From: Aureimonas psammosilenae
Lineage (GTDB): Bacteria > Pseudomonadota > Alphaproteobacteria > Rhizobiales > Rhizobiaceae
DNA length: 64,000 bases
Assembly (NCBI RefSeq): GCF_009176975.1
Contig: NZ_WEZG01000001.1
Span: forward strand, 434,001 to 498,000
Direction of reading: 5' to 3'
Made by a program: the position numbers and the translations under genes. The notes beneath the pieces were generated by a model. It ran no database searches and was not told the DNA's origin. It saw nothing but the letters and a program-made list of their open reading frames with translations. Shown in pieces: positions 1 through 9,206 of this stretch. Each line of letters begins with the position of its first letter. Positions within the stretch are counted from its first letter, which is position 1.

Positions 1-115
1 TGACGGGTTCGCCGAACATCTGTTCGGCCGCCGTGTAGTCCACGGTCTGCGCATGGGCCGCCGGCGCGATAACCAGAAAGGCGGCTGCCAGCACCGATAG
101 CTTGCGCGCATTCAT
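1..115 (-). CDS. N-terminus of a probable TonB-dependent outer-membrane receptor (cut by window edge)
   Basis: Only the first 38 codons are inside the window. They read as a signal peptide (MNARKLSVLAAAFLVIAPAAHA, cleaved near AHA-Q) followed by DYTAAEQMFGEPV. The run EQMFGEPV soon after the signal peptide is what I recall from one group of TonB-dependent receptors in alphaproteobacteria. They are often encoded beside a YfiR-like protein, as here. The ATG overlaps the stop of the upstream gene (ATGA), so the two are probably translationally coupled. The identification rests on a short motif and on context; the body of the receptor lies outside the window. Confidence 0.5.
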   Translation of the reverse strand, partial: MNARKLSVLAAAFLVIAPAAHAQTVDYTAAEQMFGEPV

Positions 116-639
116 ATTTCGCGGACCATCATGATGAACGCCGTGGCGAAGCCGACGCCCGTCGCAGCGGCGTTGCCCGAATTGATCGATATGGAAACGG
201 CAGGCCGGGAGCGGACGGCGACGGTGCAGGCACCGCCTTTGACCTGCGCCGCCTCCAGCGTGAAGCAGGGCGTGCCGCTGCGGTTCAGGGCCTTGCGCAA
301 CCGCTCCTGATCGACGCCGCCGACGCTGAAGACGCCGTCATAGCCCGAGGCCGAGGAGAGCTGGGACTGCTCCACAGGAACGATGCGCAGAAGGTTGTCG
401 CCGACCTTCAAACCGTTCCTCGATATCGCGACGGCCGCCTGCATTTCCGCGTTCGATTGCTCGCTCGCCCCGGCATAGACGACCGCGAGGGTGATCGCGC
501 CCTTCTTCTGGCCGTTCTTGAACGAAAGCGCCCGCCCGACGATCTGCATATCCTGCACCGTGGCATCGGCGGCGAGGCTGCGATGCGGCAGGATGTTGAT
601 CGCAAGGGCGACGAGGGAAAGAACGCTTCTCGAAAGCAT
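112..639 (-). CDS. YfiR-like (DUF4154-type) periplasmic protein
   Basis: This 175-residue protein has an N-terminal signal peptide ending near SLAA-DAT. The rest is a small soluble alpha/beta protein. The segment around residues 70-130 (LKVGDNLLRIVPVEQ, then a GVFSVGG turn, then TPCFTLEAAQV) and the C-terminal INSGNAAATGVGFATAF-MMVREI fit the YfiR-like proteins found beside TonB receptors. YfiR proteins act in the periplasm; Pseudomonas YfiR restrains a membrane diguanylate cyclase. The stop codon overlaps the start of the putative receptor gene downstream. Family membership is judged by eye and is moderate; a role in receptor-linked signalling is inference. Confidence 0.5.
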   Translation of the reverse strand: MLSRSVLSLVALAINILPHRSLAADATVQDMQIVGRALSFKNGQKKGAITLAVVYAGASEQSNAEMQAAVAISRNGLKVGDNLLRIVPVEQSQLSSASGYDGVFSVGGVDQERLRKALNRSGTPCFTLEAAQVKGGACTVAVRSRPAVSISINSGNAAATGVGFATAFIMMVREI

Positions 640-861
640 GGTTGGCTTCTGGCAGCGGCCGGAAATTAGGTCGCTATTATTCGAGTGAGTTCATAGCCCT
701 CATTCCTTACTCAAGACTTGTAGCGGCTCCGATGCGGCTCCCGAGATCAGCGTGTCATGCAACTCGTGGAAGTCGGTGCATACGGTGTGAAGCTTCAGGT
801 TGATGCCTGGGAAAGGCCCGAATATTCCATCGTTCGAGCCATCTAAAATCCGACGGGATGC

Positions 862-1995
862 TTACGCCCTCCTGCCGACCGTGAATTCATTGGCGATCGA
901 CTCGTGGGCGCGCTGCCCTTCCACGGCGATGCCGAGCTTGGGGAACAGGAGTTCGGCGACGCGGTAGGCTTCCTCCAGATGCGGATAGCCCGAGCCGACG
1001 ATCGTATCCACGCCGAGCGCCTGATATTCGGCAAGGCGGGCGGCCACCTGATCGGGCGTGCCGACGAGCGCCGTGCCGACGCCGGTGCGCACGAGGCCGA
1101 CGCCCGCCCAGAGATTGGGCGCCACCACCAGCTTGTCGCGGCGGCCGCCATGGAGCGCAGCCTGCCGGCGCTGGCCGACCGAATCCATCTCACTCGACGC
1201 GCGGGTATAAGCGCGCTCGATCTGCGCGTCGGAGATATGCGAGATCAGCTTGTCGGCGGCGGCCCAGGCTTCTTCTTCCGTTTCGCGGACGATGAAATGC
1301 ACGCGCATCCCGAAGCGCACCGCCCGGCCGGCTGCCTTGGCTTTGGCGCGCACCGCGTCGAGCTTTTCGGCGACCTGATCGAGCGGCTCGCCCCAGGTCA
1401 GATACAGATCGACGGCCCGCGCGGCGAGCGCCTGTCCCGCCTCCGACGAGCCGCCGAAATAAAGCGGCGGGTGCGGGGCCTGGATTGGCGGAAAGTCGTT
1501 GCGCGCGCCCTTCACCTGATAATGCCGCCCGTCGAAATCCACGACCTCGCCTTGAAGGAGACGCCGCCAGATTTCCAGGAACTCGCCGGCCTGCTCATAG
1601 CGTTCGTCGTGCGAAAGATGGACGCCGTCGCCGGCAAGCTCGGCCGGATTGCCGCCGACCACGACGTTGAGGAGAAGGCGGCCGTTCGACAAGCGGTCGA
1701 GCGTTGCGGTCTGGCGCGCGGCGACGGTGGGCGAGATGATGCCGGGACGAAGCGCCACGAGGAACTTCAGCTTCTCCGTTGCCGTCGCCAGACCCGTGGC
1801 GGTGATCCAGGAATCCTCGCAGGACTGGCCGGTCGGCAGAAGCACGCCCTGAAACCCGAGCTGGTCGACGGCGGTGGCGATCTGCTTGAAGTAGCGGAAT
1901 TCCGGCTTGCGGCTGCCCTTGTCGGTGCCGAGATAGCTGCCGTCTCCGTGGGTCGGGATGAACCAGAAGAAATTCAGCGGGTTTGTGGCGGTCAT
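862..1995 (-). CDS. ssuD: FMNH2-dependent alkanesulfonate monooxygenase SsuD
   Basis: At 377 residues this is the normal length for SsuD (luciferase-like TIM barrel). SsuD uses reduced flavin and O2 to cleave C1-C14 alkanesulfonates to an aldehyde and sulfite, providing sulfur under sulfate limitation. Family hallmarks are the start [16 protein letters not shown], the barrel segments [10 protein letters not shown] and [18 protein letters not shown], the phosphate-binding VVVGGNPAE and the C-terminal [18 protein letters not shown]. It is the last gene of a seven-gene minus-strand operon for uptake and breakdown of organosulfur compounds. There is no SsuE-like flavin reductase in the window, so reduced flavin must come from elsewhere. 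Confidence 0.93.
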   Translation of the reverse strand: MTATNPLNFFWFIPTHGDGSYLGTDKGSRKPEFRYFKQIATAVDQLGFQGVLLPTGQSCEDSWITATGLATATEKLKFLVALRPGIISPTVAARQTATLDRLSNGRLLLNVVVGGNPAELAGDGVHLSHDERYEQAGEFLEIWRRLLQGEVVDFDGRHYQVKGARNDFPPIQAPHPPLYFGGSSEAGQALAARAVDLYLTWGEPLDQVAEKLDAVRAKAKAAGRAVRFGMRVHFIVRETEEEAWAAADKLISHISDAQIERAYTRASSEMDSVGQRRQAALHGGRRDKLVVAPNLWAGVGLVRTGVGTALVGTPDQVAARLAEYQALGVDTIVGSGYPHLEEAYRVAELLFPKLGIAVEGQRAHESIANEFTVGRRA

Positions 1996-2025
1996 GGGGA
2001 AGGTCCTTGGCGTCTGGCGGGCGGT

Positions 2026-2961
2026 TCAGAATTTCGGCAGGCCGCGCGGATTGGTTTCCGATCGCGGCAGGGCTTCCTCGCTCAAGCCCCAGCGGTCGAG
2101 CGCCTTGGCGTAGAGACCGTTCTCGATCAGAGCGTTGGCGGCCACCGTCAGCGCGTCCGCCAGCCCCGAGCCCTTCTTCGTGACGATCGCGACATCGGAC
2201 CGTTCCGGCCAGCCGGCGCTGAGGGTCCCGACGCGCCCGATGTTGCCGTCGCGCGCGGCGATGAAGACGAGCTGTCCGTTCGGCTGCACGATCACGTCGG
2301 CGCGGCCCGACTGGAGCGCCACGAGGCTCGTCGCCTCGTCGTCGAAATATTGCAGCTCAGCGGGCTTCAAGCCGGCGTCGACGTTGCGCTTGTCCCATTC
2401 GAGGAGAATGCGCTCCTGGTTGGTGCCGGCACCGACGATGATGCGCAGCCCCGCGATGTCCTTCGGTTCGGCGATCGTGGCGATGCCGGAGCCTTTCTTC
2501 ACGAAGAAGCCGTGGAGCCCCTGGCGATAGGTGGAGAAGTCGAACTTCTCTTTCCGCTGTTCGGTGACGCCGACATTGGAGATCACCGCATCGTATTTGC
2601 CGGACGTCATCCCAAGGGGCCAGTCGGCCCAGGCGACGGGCACGAGATCGAGCGTCAGCCCGAGGCTGTCGGCGACGAGCGAGGCGAAGTCGGGGTCGGC
2701 GCCGATGACGGTCGCGGCGTCCGTGGCATAGGTCGCGATGGGCGGGCCGCCGGCCGGGTTGACGGCGACGGTGAGATGGCCCGGCCGCACGAAGGGGAAG
2801 TCCTTCGGGATGGCGTCGGCGGCCGCCTGGACGCGCTCGGCATGAAGCCGCCCCGGCTGTTCGGGCGAAAAGTCGAAGCCGGCATCGGCGAAGGCCGGGC
2901 CGGCGGGAGCGATCAGCAGAAGCACAGTTGCGACGCGGCGGGCGCGCTGGGCGAAGGGCAT
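2026..2961 (-). CDS. Polar amino-acid-type ABC transporter substrate-binding protein (second copy)
   Basis: A periplasmic binding protein of about 311 residues (SBP_bac_3 family) with a signal peptide at its start (MPFAQRARRVATVLLLIAPAGPAFA). The family core is clear: [41 protein letters not shown] and YFDDEATSLVALQSGRADV. It is closely similar along its whole length to the binding protein just upstream (3042-3980), so the two are tandem duplicates. They probably feed the same membrane component with different ligands. The open frame runs further upstream, but the ATG at 2961 precedes a proper signal peptide and is preferred. By operon context the ligand is probably a sulfur-containing amino acid or derivative. 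Confidence 0.88.
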   Translation of the reverse strand: MPFAQRARRVATVLLLIAPAGPAFADAGFDFSPEQPGRLHAERVQAAADAIPKDFPFVRPGHLTVAVNPAGGPPIATYATDAATVIGADPDFASLVADSLGLTLDLVPVAWADWPLGMTSGKYDAVISNVGVTEQRKEKFDFSTYRQGLHGFFVKKGSGIATIAEPKDIAGLRIIVGAGTNQERILLEWDKRNVDAGLKPAELQYFDDEATSLVALQSGRADVIVQPNGQLVFIAARDGNIGRVGTLSAGWPERSDVAIVTKKGSGLADALTVAANALIENGLYAKALDRWGLSEEALPRSETNPRGLPKF

Positions 2962-3041
2962 GGAAACGGAACTCCGAAGGATCGAGAAGGCTCGAGCGCC
3001 GCACCGGGGGGAGGAAACCGGCGCGGCGCGGGCTCGCCGGT

Positions 3042-3980
3042 TCAGCTCTTGGGCAGGCCGGCGGGATTGGTGCGCGATTCCTTGACGGCCTCGGCGGAAA
3101 GGTTCCATTTCGCCAGGACCTTGGCGTAGTTGCCGTTGGCGATCTGCGCGTTGATGGCGGCGGTGATCGCATCGGCGAGGCCGGCACCCTTCTTCGTGGT
3201 CACGGCGATCTCGGCCGTTTCCGGCCAGCCGCCGGAAAAGGTGCCGATCAGCTTGGTCTTGCCGTCGCGCGCCGCTTTGAAGGCCGATGTCGAGTTCGGG
3301 CCGAGATAGGCGTCGATGCGGCCGGACTGGAGGGCGAGGGTCTGTACGGCCTCGTCGTCGAAATAAACGATTTCGGTGGGTTTCAGTCCCTTGTCCTCGT
3401 TCGCCTTCGACCAGCGGATCAGGATTTCCTCCTGATTGGTGCCCGAGGAAACGGCGACCTTGAGACCCGCCACGTCTTCGGGCTTGGCGATCTTCTCGAT
3501 CTTGCTGGTGTTCGGCACGTAGAAGCCGAGAAGGTCGGCGCGATAGGTGGAGAAGTCGAACTTCTCCTTGCGCGCTTCCGTGACCGTGATGTTGGTGATG
3601 GCCGCATCGTACTTGCCCGACGTCACGCCGAGCGGCCAATCCGGCCAGGCGACGCCGACGACTTCGAGCTTCAGGCCGAGGCTGTCGGCGACGAGCTGGG
3701 CAAGATCAGGCTCGCCCCCGACGGGAGTCTTCGTGTCGCTCGCATAGATGGAAAAGGGCAGATTGCCGGGATTGGTCGCCACCGTGAAGGTGCCGCTCGT
3801 CACGAACTGATGGTCCTTCGGCAGAAGGGCGATCGCTTCTGGCACCTTCTGCGCGCGAATGCGATTCGGCTGCGCGGGGTCGAGATCGACCTCGATCCCC
3901 GCCGCGGTCGCGTTGGAGGCGAGACCGAGCGAAGCGGCGAGGACGAGCGCGGACAGGGCGCGCGAAAAGGGGGGCGTCAC
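3042..3980 (-). CDS. Polar amino-acid-type ABC transporter substrate-binding protein (first copy)
   Basis: Binding protein of about 312 residues, paralogous to the next gene. I start it at a GTG (3980) because an AAGGA ribosome site lies about 10 nt upstream and a signal peptide follows at once ([26 protein letters not shown]). An in-frame ATG further upstream overlaps the spacer before the preceding gene and adds an unlikely tail. Core motifs [22 protein letters not shown] and [20 protein letters not shown] match the SBP_bac_3 family, as in FliY and YxeM. It lies about 73 nt after the fused permease-ATPase gene. Cargo by context: cysteine-like or S-modified amino acids. Confidence 0.87.
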   Translation of the reverse strand: MTPPFSRALSALVLAASLGLASNATAAGIEVDLDPAQPNRIRAQKVPEAIALLPKDHQFVTSGTFTVATNPGNLPFSIYASDTKTPVGGEPDLAQLVADSLGLKLEVVGVAWPDWPLGVTSGKYDAAITNITVTEARKEKFDFSTYRADLLGFYVPNTSKIEKIAKPEDVAGLKVAVSSGTNQEEILIRWSKANEDKGLKPTEIVYFDDEAVQTLALQSGRIDAYLGPNSTSAFKAARDGKTKLIGTFSGGWPETAEIAVTTKKGAGLADAITAAINAQIANGNYAKVLAKWNLSAEAVKESRTNPAGLPKS

Positions 3981-4053
3981 GGATGTCGTTCCTTGAAAGA
4001 AGGGGAGGGAGGGGAAGCATGGGTCCGGCCGTCGCATCGGCCGGAGACCGGGA

Positions 4054-5817
4054 TCAAAGAACCTTGGCGAGAAAGGCCTTGGTGCGGGGGTGCTTCTGCG
4101 CGCCGAAGATCTGCGCCGGCGGACCGACTTCCAGCACTTCGCCGCTTTCCATGAAGACCACCGTGTCGGCGACTTCGCGGGCAAAGCCGGTTTCGTGGGT
4201 GACGATCACCAGCGTCGTGCCGGAGCGGGCGAGCTCCTTGATGACGTCCAGCACTTCCGTGACGAGTTCCGGGTCGAGCGCCGAGGTCGGCTCGTCGAAA
4301 AGGAGCACTTTGGGCCGCAGCGCGAGGGCTCTGGCGATGGCGACGCGCTGCTGCTGGCCGCCGGAAAGCTGGCGCGGATAAGCGCCTTCCTTGTCGGACA
4401 GGCCGACGCGGGCGAGCAACTCGCGGCCGAGCGCTTCAGCTTGCGGGCGGGGCAGGCCTTGTGCCGACAAGGGCGCTTCGACCACGTTCTCCAACACCGT
4501 CAGATGCGGGAAGAGATTGAAGTTCTGGAACACCATGCCGATGTCGACGCGGCGCTTCAGGACGTCCTTTTCGTGCAGTTCGTAGAGCGTGTCGCCTTCG
4601 CGCCGGTAGCCGATCAGCTCGCCGTCCACCGATACGAGCCCGGCATCGACGCGCTCCAGATGGTTGATCGTGCGCAGAAGCGTGGACTTGCCCGATCCGG
4701 ACTGGCCGATGATCGCGGTGACGCTGCCCGGCTTCAAGGACAGGGACACGTCTTTCAGCACCTTCAGGTCGCCGAAGCTCTTGTGGACGTTGCGGATTTC
4801 CACCGAGCCGCCCGCCGCGTGGGTGCCCGTCCAAAGCGGCGCGGCGTTCGCGGCAGTTGCGACCGGGTTCGGGGCGTCCGAGGAGCGTTGGGCGAAGAAG
4901 CGCGACAGGAAGGACGGCGGCGGATTGCGCAGCGCGCCGCGCGAGTAATGCTTCTCGATGGCGCGCTGGGCGAGCGACAGGACGGACAGGATCACGAGAT
5001 ACCAGACCGTCGCCACCATCAGGAGGGGAATGACCTCCATGTTGCGCCGGTAGATGACCTGCACCGAGTAGAAGAGTTCCGGCAGGGCGATGATGTAGAC
5101 CTGCGAGGTGCCTTTCGCGAGGCCGATGATCTCGTTGAAGGCGCTCGGCAGAATGGAGCGCATGGCCTGCGGCAGGAGGATGCGGCGCGTTTGGCGGGCG
5201 CGCGGCAGGCCGAGCGCGGCGGCGGCTTCCATCTGTCCCTGGTCCACGGACAGGATGCCGCCCCGGATGATCTCGGCCGAATAAGCGGCCTGATGCAGGG
5301 TGAGGCCGATCACCGCTGCCGCAAACGGCGTGATGAGCTGCGTCGTCGACCAGGAAGCGAAGGTGATCTCGGTATAGGGCACGCCGAAGCGCACCGTCTC
5401 GTAGAGATAGCCGAGATTGTTGAGGACGAGGAGGAGAACGATCAGCGGAATGGAGCGGAAGATCCACACATAGGCCCAGGATACGCCCGCGACCGCCGGC
5501 GATCCGGCGACCCTCGCCAGCGCCAGAACGGTGCCGAGCGTGAAGCCGAGGGCGGAGCCGATCGCGGTGAGAAGGAGGGTGCGGCCGAGCCCGACGAGCA
5601 CCGGCTCGGCGAAGAACCACTCAGCGAACACATCCCAGCCCCAGCGCGGATTGGTGAGCGTCGACTGGACGATCGCTGCCACGAGAAGAAGGGCGGCAAC
5701 CGTGCCGACCGCGCGCAAGGGATGGCGCGCCGGCACGATGCGAAGGCCGGTGGGGGTGTCCTTGGCGGCGGCGGCGGAGGGCGCGAGACGCCCGTCGAAG
5801 GGAGCGGAAAGGCTCAT
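4054..5817 (-). CDS. Fused permease-ATPase of an amino-acid ABC importer
   Basis: A 587-residue fusion. Residues about 35-290 form a HisM/GlnP-type inner-membrane permease with several hydrophobic helices and the EAA-like loop [22 protein letters not shown]. Residues about 340-587 form a complete ABC ATPase: Walker [10 protein letters not shown] (about 371), Q-loop MVFQNFNLF, signature LSGGQQQRV (about 482), Walker [13 protein letters not shown] (about 505) and H-loop IVTHE. These are normally two genes (compare YxeN/YxeO or TcyL/TcyN); here one chain carries both. The start at 5817 overlaps the GNAT stop (ATGA). An importer dimer of this fusion would supply both permeases and both ATPases. 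The linker (about 295-335) is low-complexity Ala/Pro. Confidence 0.93.
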   Translation of the reverse strand: MSLSAPFDGRLAPSAAAAKDTPTGLRIVPARHPLRAVGTVAALLLVAAIVQSTLTNPRWGWDVFAEWFFAEPVLVGLGRTLLLTAIGSALGFTLGTVLALARVAGSPAVAGVSWAYVWIFRSIPLIVLLLVLNNLGYLYETVRFGVPYTEITFASWSTTQLITPFAAAVIGLTLHQAAYSAEIIRGGILSVDQGQMEAAAALGLPRARQTRRILLPQAMRSILPSAFNEIIGLAKGTSQVYIIALPELFYSVQVIYRRNMEVIPLLMVATVWYLVILSVLSLAQRAIEKHYSRGALRNPPPSFLSRFFAQRSSDAPNPVATAANAAPLWTGTHAAGGSVEIRNVHKSFGDLKVLKDVSLSLKPGSVTAIIGQSGSGKSTLLRTINHLERVDAGLVSVDGELIGYRREGDTLYELHEKDVLKRRVDIGMVFQNFNLFPHLTVLENVVEAPLSAQGLPRPQAEALGRELLARVGLSDKEGAYPRQLSGGQQQRVAIARALALRPKVLLFDEPTSALDPELVTEVLDVIKELARSGTTLVIVTHETGFAREVADTVVFMESGEVLEVGPPAQIFGAQKHPRTKAFLAKVL

Positions 5818-6371
5818 CGTGCGTCGGCTCCCGTCTTCGCGCTGCCATGGTGCGGGCGGGCGGCGGCGAGCGCGGCGGCGAGTGAGCCCGAGCGCAGGTC
5901 CTTCTCGAAGGGCAGATGGCGATAGGTTTCGGGATCGGCCTTCGTGTCGAAAAGCGCCGTGTAGCCGAGCGACAGGTAAAGTCGCACGGCTTCCGGCTGG
6001 CGGAAACCGGTGGTGAGATAGAAGCGGCTGTAGCCCTGTTGCACGGCGTGGGCTTCGAGCGCGCCGAGAACGGTGGCGGCAAGGCCCTGGCGGCGCAGGT
6101 CGCCGCGCGTCCACATGCGCTTCACCTCGGCGGTGTCCTCTTCGTGGCGCATGAACGCGCCGCCGGCGATCGTTTCGCCGTTTCGCAGGATCAAGAGGAA
6201 GTTGCCGTTCGGAGGCGCGAAGACGTCCGCCGGATAGCGGTTCATCTCCGTCGCCGCGCCCGCCGGATCGAAGAAGGTGCCGTAGCGATTGTCATATTCG
6301 CGCAGCAGATCGTCGATCAGCGGTTTGGCGCGCGGGTCGAGCGGGCTGGTTTGGGCGATGACGTCAGACAT
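5814..6371 (-). CDS. GNAT-family N-acetyltransferase (SnaA/YxeL-like by context)
   Basis: A 185-residue acetyl-CoA-dependent acetyltransferase. The GNAT core is visible at residues 60-140: [19 protein letters not shown], then the acetyl-CoA loop [18 protein letters not shown], then [25 protein letters not shown]. The gene overlaps both neighbours by a few bases, so it is co-translated with the M20 hydrolase and the transporter fusion. In Bacillus operons of this composition (snaA/tcy and yxe) the acetyltransferase N-acetylates S-(2-succino)cysteine or a similar S-substituted cysteine, which the monooxygenase then attacks. That substrate here is inference from the operon, not from active-site residues. 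Confidence 0.85.
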   Translation of the reverse strand: MSDVIAQTSPLDPRAKPLIDDLLREYDNRYGTFFDPAGAATEMNRYPADVFAPPNGNFLLILRNGETIAGGAFMRHEEDTAEVKRMWTRGDLRRQGLAATVLGALEAHAVQQGYSRFYLTTGFRQPEAVRLYLSLGYTALFDTKADPETYRHLPFEKDLRSGSLAAALAAARPHHGSAKTGADAR

Positions 6372-7539
6372 GCGTTCCCTCCGAAGGGGTGAGGAAGGTC
6401 TCGGCGAGGCTCGCCCAATAAGCGGCGGCCGGCTCGATCAGGGCGTCGTTGAAGTCGTAGTGCGGGCTGTGAAGAGGGGCGCTTTCGCCGTTGCCGACGA
6501 AAAGGTAGCTGCCGGGCCGCGCTTGCAGCATGAAGGCGAAGTCCTCGCTGGCGGTGCGCGGCGCGAAATCGGATAGAACCGCCGCTTCCCCGAAGGCGTC
6601 GAGCGCGACCTGACGGGCGAAATCCGTCTCGGCGGCGTGGTTCACGACGCTCGGGAAGCCGTGCTTCCATTCGATCTCGGCCAGCGCGCCGAAGCTTTCC
6701 GCCTGGGAAACCGCCAGCGCCTTCACCCTTTTTTCCAGAAGCGTGCGGATTTCGGGTCGGAAGGCACGGGTCGTCAGCGTCAGTTCCACGGCATCTGGAA
6801 TTACGTTGGCGGCCGAGCCGCCATGGATCGAGCCGACGGTGACGACGGCGAGATCGAGCGGCGCGGCGTTGCGCGACACGATCGTCTGGAGGGCGGTGAC
6901 GAGATGGGCGGCGGCCACCACCGGGTCCACCGTTTCCTGCGGCGTCGCGCCGTGGCCGCCCCGGCCGCGAACGTTGATCCGCGCCCAGTCCACCGAGGCC
7001 ATGGAAGGGCCGGGCACGAAGCCGAAGCGGCCGGCCGGCTCGTTCGGCCAGTTGTGGAGACCGAACACGGCGTCGCAAGGAAAACGCTCGAAGAGCCCGT
7101 CCCCGATCATCCGCTTCGCGCCTTGCCCGATCTCCTCGGCCGGCTGGAAGATGAGGTTCAAGGTGCCGGAAAAGCGGCCGTTCTGGCTAAGATAGCGGGC
7201 GGCGGCGAGAAGGATCGCGGTATGCCCGTCATGGCCGCAGGCATGCATCGCGCCATCGATCCGGCTCGCGTGGGCGAGGCCGGTTTCCTCCTTGATCGGC
7301 AGCGCGTCCATGTCGGCGCGGATACCGAGGCTTCGATGGCCGTTGCCCTTCCTCAGCGTTCCGACGAGACCCGTGCCGCCGATGCCGCGCGACACCTCGT
7401 AGCCCCATCCCCGGAGGAGGCCGGCCACCTTGTCGCTCGTCCGCTCCTCGTGAAAGGCGAGTTCGGGATGGCGGTGGAGATCGTGCCGGAGGGCGACGAA
7501 GTCCGGCACGGAAGCGGCGATCCGCTCGCGCAGGCTCAT
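6364..7539 (-). CDS. M20-family amidohydrolase/deacetylase (hippurate hydrolase-like, SndA/YxeP-like by context)
   Basis: A 391-residue zinc or manganese peptidase-fold hydrolase. Motifs in order: [13 protein letters not shown] near residue 20, [10 protein letters not shown] near 75, [10 protein letters not shown] near 100 (metal ligands), [11 protein letters not shown] near 135 (catalytic Glu pair), and the dimerisation lid around 190-300. The family removes N-acyl groups from amino acids. In this operon it lies between the monooxygenase and the acetyltransferase and overlaps both. This fits a cycle of N-acetylation, oxidative C-S cleavage and deacetylation to release a usable sulfur amino acid. 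The exact acyl substrate cannot be read from the sequence. Confidence 0.9.
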   Translation of the reverse strand: MSLRERIAASVPDFVALRHDLHRHPELAFHEERTSDKVAGLLRGWGYEVSRGIGGTGLVGTLRKGNGHRSLGIRADMDALPIKEETGLAHASRIDGAMHACGHDGHTAILLAAARYLSQNGRFSGTLNLIFQPAEEIGQGAKRMIGDGLFERFPCDAVFGLHNWPNEPAGRFGFVPGPSMASVDWARINVRGRGGHGATPQETVDPVVAAAHLVTALQTIVSRNAAPLDLAVVTVGSIHGGSAANVIPDAVELTLTTRAFRPEIRTLLEKRVKALAVSQAESFGALAEIEWKHGFPSVVNHAAETDFARQVALDAFGEAAVLSDFAPRTASEDFAFMLQARPGSYLFVGNGESAPLHSPHYDFNDALIEPAAAYWASLAETFLTPSEGTHV

Positions 7540-8888
7540 GCCGACACGCGGGACGGTGCCGAGGCTTCATCCCCACCGGCATGGCGGCTTGTCTTGAAGG
7601 GCAGGCCGAGATTGCCGCGCAGCGTCGTTTCATGGAGCGTTCGGTCGTAGACGCCCCGCGCTTCCAGAACCGGAATCACATGACGCTCGAAATCGGCGAG
7701 TCCTTCGGCGGACACCGGGAAGCCGACGATGAACCCGTCCGCCGCGCCTTCCTCCACCCAGCGGATGAGTTCATTGGCGACCTCTTCGCCCGACCCCAGG
7801 AAATTCGGGCGGGGCGTGGCGGAAGCCAGCGCCACTTGGCGCAGCGTCAGGCCCTTTTCCCGCGCGTCGCGCTTGATGCGGTCGGTGGTGGATCGGAAAG
7901 AGTTCGCGCCGATGTCGCCGAGGTCGGGGAAGGGCGCGTCGGGATCGTATTGCGTGAAATCGTGATGGTCGAAGTAGCGGCCGAGATAGGCGAGGGCATC
8001 GTCCAGCGACACGAGATCGCGGATCGTCTCGTATTTGCGCTCCGCTTCCTCGCGCGTCGCGCCGACGATCGGGTGGATGCCGGGCAGAACGCGCACGTCG
8101 CCGGAAGCGCGGCCGTGGGCCACGGCGCTCGCCTTCACCTGGGCAAGGAAGGCGCGGGTTTCTTCGAGGGACGGCGAATGGGTGAAGACCGCATCGGCAT
8201 ATTTGCCGGCGAGCTTCACCCCGTCGTCCGAGGAGCCGGCCTGGAAGATCACCGTCTGCCCCTGGGGCGAGCGCTGAATGTTCAACGGCCCTTCAACCTG
8301 GAAGAAGCGTCCCTTATGATCCAGGCGATGCAGCCGGGCCGGATCGAAGAAGGCGCCGGTTTCACGGTCGCGCGGGAAGGCGTCGTCGTCCCAGGAATCC
8401 CAAAGGCCCTGCGCGACTTCCAGATATTCGTCGGCGATCTCGTAGCGAAGCGCGTGCTCGGGATGGGCGCGGCCGTAGTTCCTGCCCGACCCCTCCAAGG
8501 GCGAGGTCACGACGTTCCAGCCCGCGCGCCCGCCGGAGATGAGGTCGAGCGAGGCGAACTGCCGGGCGATCGTGAAGGGATCGCTGTAGGAAGTGGAAAC
8601 CGTGCCGGCGAGGCCGATCCGCGAGGTCGTCGTCGCCAGCGCCGACAGGATGGTCAGCGGCTCGAAGCGGTTGAGGAAGTGCGGGATCGATTTCTCGTTG
8701 ATGTAGAGCCCGTCGGCGACGAACACGAAGGCGAAGCCTGCGCTTTCCGCGCGGCGAGCCTGATCGACATAAAAGCCGAGATTGACGCTGGCATCCGCCG
8801 GGCCGGCAGGATGGCGCCACGCATTCATGTTGCCGCCCGCGCCGTGAAGCATCAGACCGAGGGTGATGCGGGTGCCGCTCATGACCAT
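7536..8888 (-). CDS. NtaA/SnaA/DszA-family flavin-dependent monooxygenase (CmoJ/YxeK-like)
   Basis: A 450-residue LLM-class monooxygenase that uses FMNH2 and O2. Diagnostic segments include [17 protein letters not shown] at the N-terminus, [19 protein letters not shown], the flavin-site [12 protein letters not shown], the insert [35 protein letters not shown] and [11 protein letters not shown]. Family members cleave C-S or C-N bonds (dibenzothiophene sulfone, nitrilotriacetate, N-acetyl-S-(2-succino)cysteine). It is the first gene of the operon that runs down to SsuD, preceded by a 318-bp intergenic region with a candidate operator. The presence of acetyltransferase and deacetylase genes points to a YxeK/CmoJ-like role rather than desulfurisation of aromatic compounds. 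Confidence 0.9.
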   Translation of the reverse strand: MVMSGTRITLGLMLHGAGGNMNAWRHPAGPADASVNLGFYVDQARRAESAGFAFVFVADGLYINEKSIPHFLNRFEPLTILSALATTTSRIGLAGTVSTSYSDPFTIARQFASLDLISGGRAGWNVVTSPLEGSGRNYGRAHPEHALRYEIADEYLEVAQGLWDSWDDDAFPRDRETGAFFDPARLHRLDHKGRFFQVEGPLNIQRSPQGQTVIFQAGSSDDGVKLAGKYADAVFTHSPSLEETRAFLAQVKASAVAHGRASGDVRVLPGIHPIVGATREEAERKYETIRDLVSLDDALAYLGRYFDHHDFTQYDPDAPFPDLGDIGANSFRSTTDRIKRDAREKGLTLRQVALASATPRPNFLGSGEEVANELIRWVEEGAADGFIVGFPVSAEGLADFERHVIPVLEARGVYDRTLHETTLRGNLGLPFKTSRHAGGDEASAPSRVSA

Positions 8889-8983
8889 CGTCCTTGTCCG
8901 GGGACGCGCCGGCGAACCGGGCTTCCCGCCAATGTCGTTTCGGAAGCGCCGAAGCTGGAAGAAAAGCTTCGACCCGGTGCAAA

Positions 8984-9000
8984 CTACAGTAATCCTGTAG
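8984..9000. promoter_or_regulatory. Palindrome CTACAG-N5-CTGTAG upstream of the sulfur operon
   Basis: A perfect inverted repeat with 6-bp arms, CTACAG TAATC CTGTAG, about 96 bp upstream of the start of the first operon gene (8888). The spacing suits a dimeric regulator binding at or upstream of the promoter. The surrounding 318-bp gap (8889-9206) holds no convincing gene; besides this palindrome it contains the stem-loop at 9164-9192. The regulator is unknown; a sulfur-responsive one is a guess from context. Confidence 0.45.
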
Positions 9001-9163
9001 ATTTAATGGGTTCAACGAAAGCGATTGGCGTCGGGAAGGGCGAGGGGGGAATGATTTTTCGTATTTGGGGGATTTGAGCGCTGCGAGGCTAGGAGCGCGG
9101 CTTCGAAAGGCGGCAGGGCATCGCGTGGGCTCGGCTCACCGTGAAGGTTCGCAACAAGCGGTG

Positions 9164-9192
9164 GGAGAAGGCAGGAACAACCCGCCTTCTCC
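9164..9192 (-). terminator. Stem-loop after the xylitol dehydrogenase gene
   Basis: GGAGAAGGC pairs with GCCTTCTCC around an 11-nt loop. It lies 15 nt after the stop of the minus-strand dehydrogenase gene. No T-run follows on that strand, so it is either a weak or Rho-assisted terminator or an mRNA 3'-end stabiliser. Confidence 0.4.
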
Positions 9193-9206
9193 GCCAATCG
9201 AGGCTT

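Noticed and set aside
757-846. 30-codon plus-strand frame (MQLVEVGAYGVKLQVDAWER...) before SsuD's end
   Set aside because: Reads sensibly but has no ribosome site and matches nothing I know; could be a remnant, not supportable as a gene.
904-3129. 741-codon plus-strand frame across the SsuD and binding-protein genes
   Set aside because: Antisense shadow of high-GC minus-strand genes that have clear families; Arg/Gly/Asp-rich with no domain and no ribosome site.
4090-5925. 611-codon plus-strand frame opposite the permease-ATPase fusion
   Set aside because: Shadow frame; composition is typical of reverse-strand GC-rich coding and the minus-strand protein is certain.
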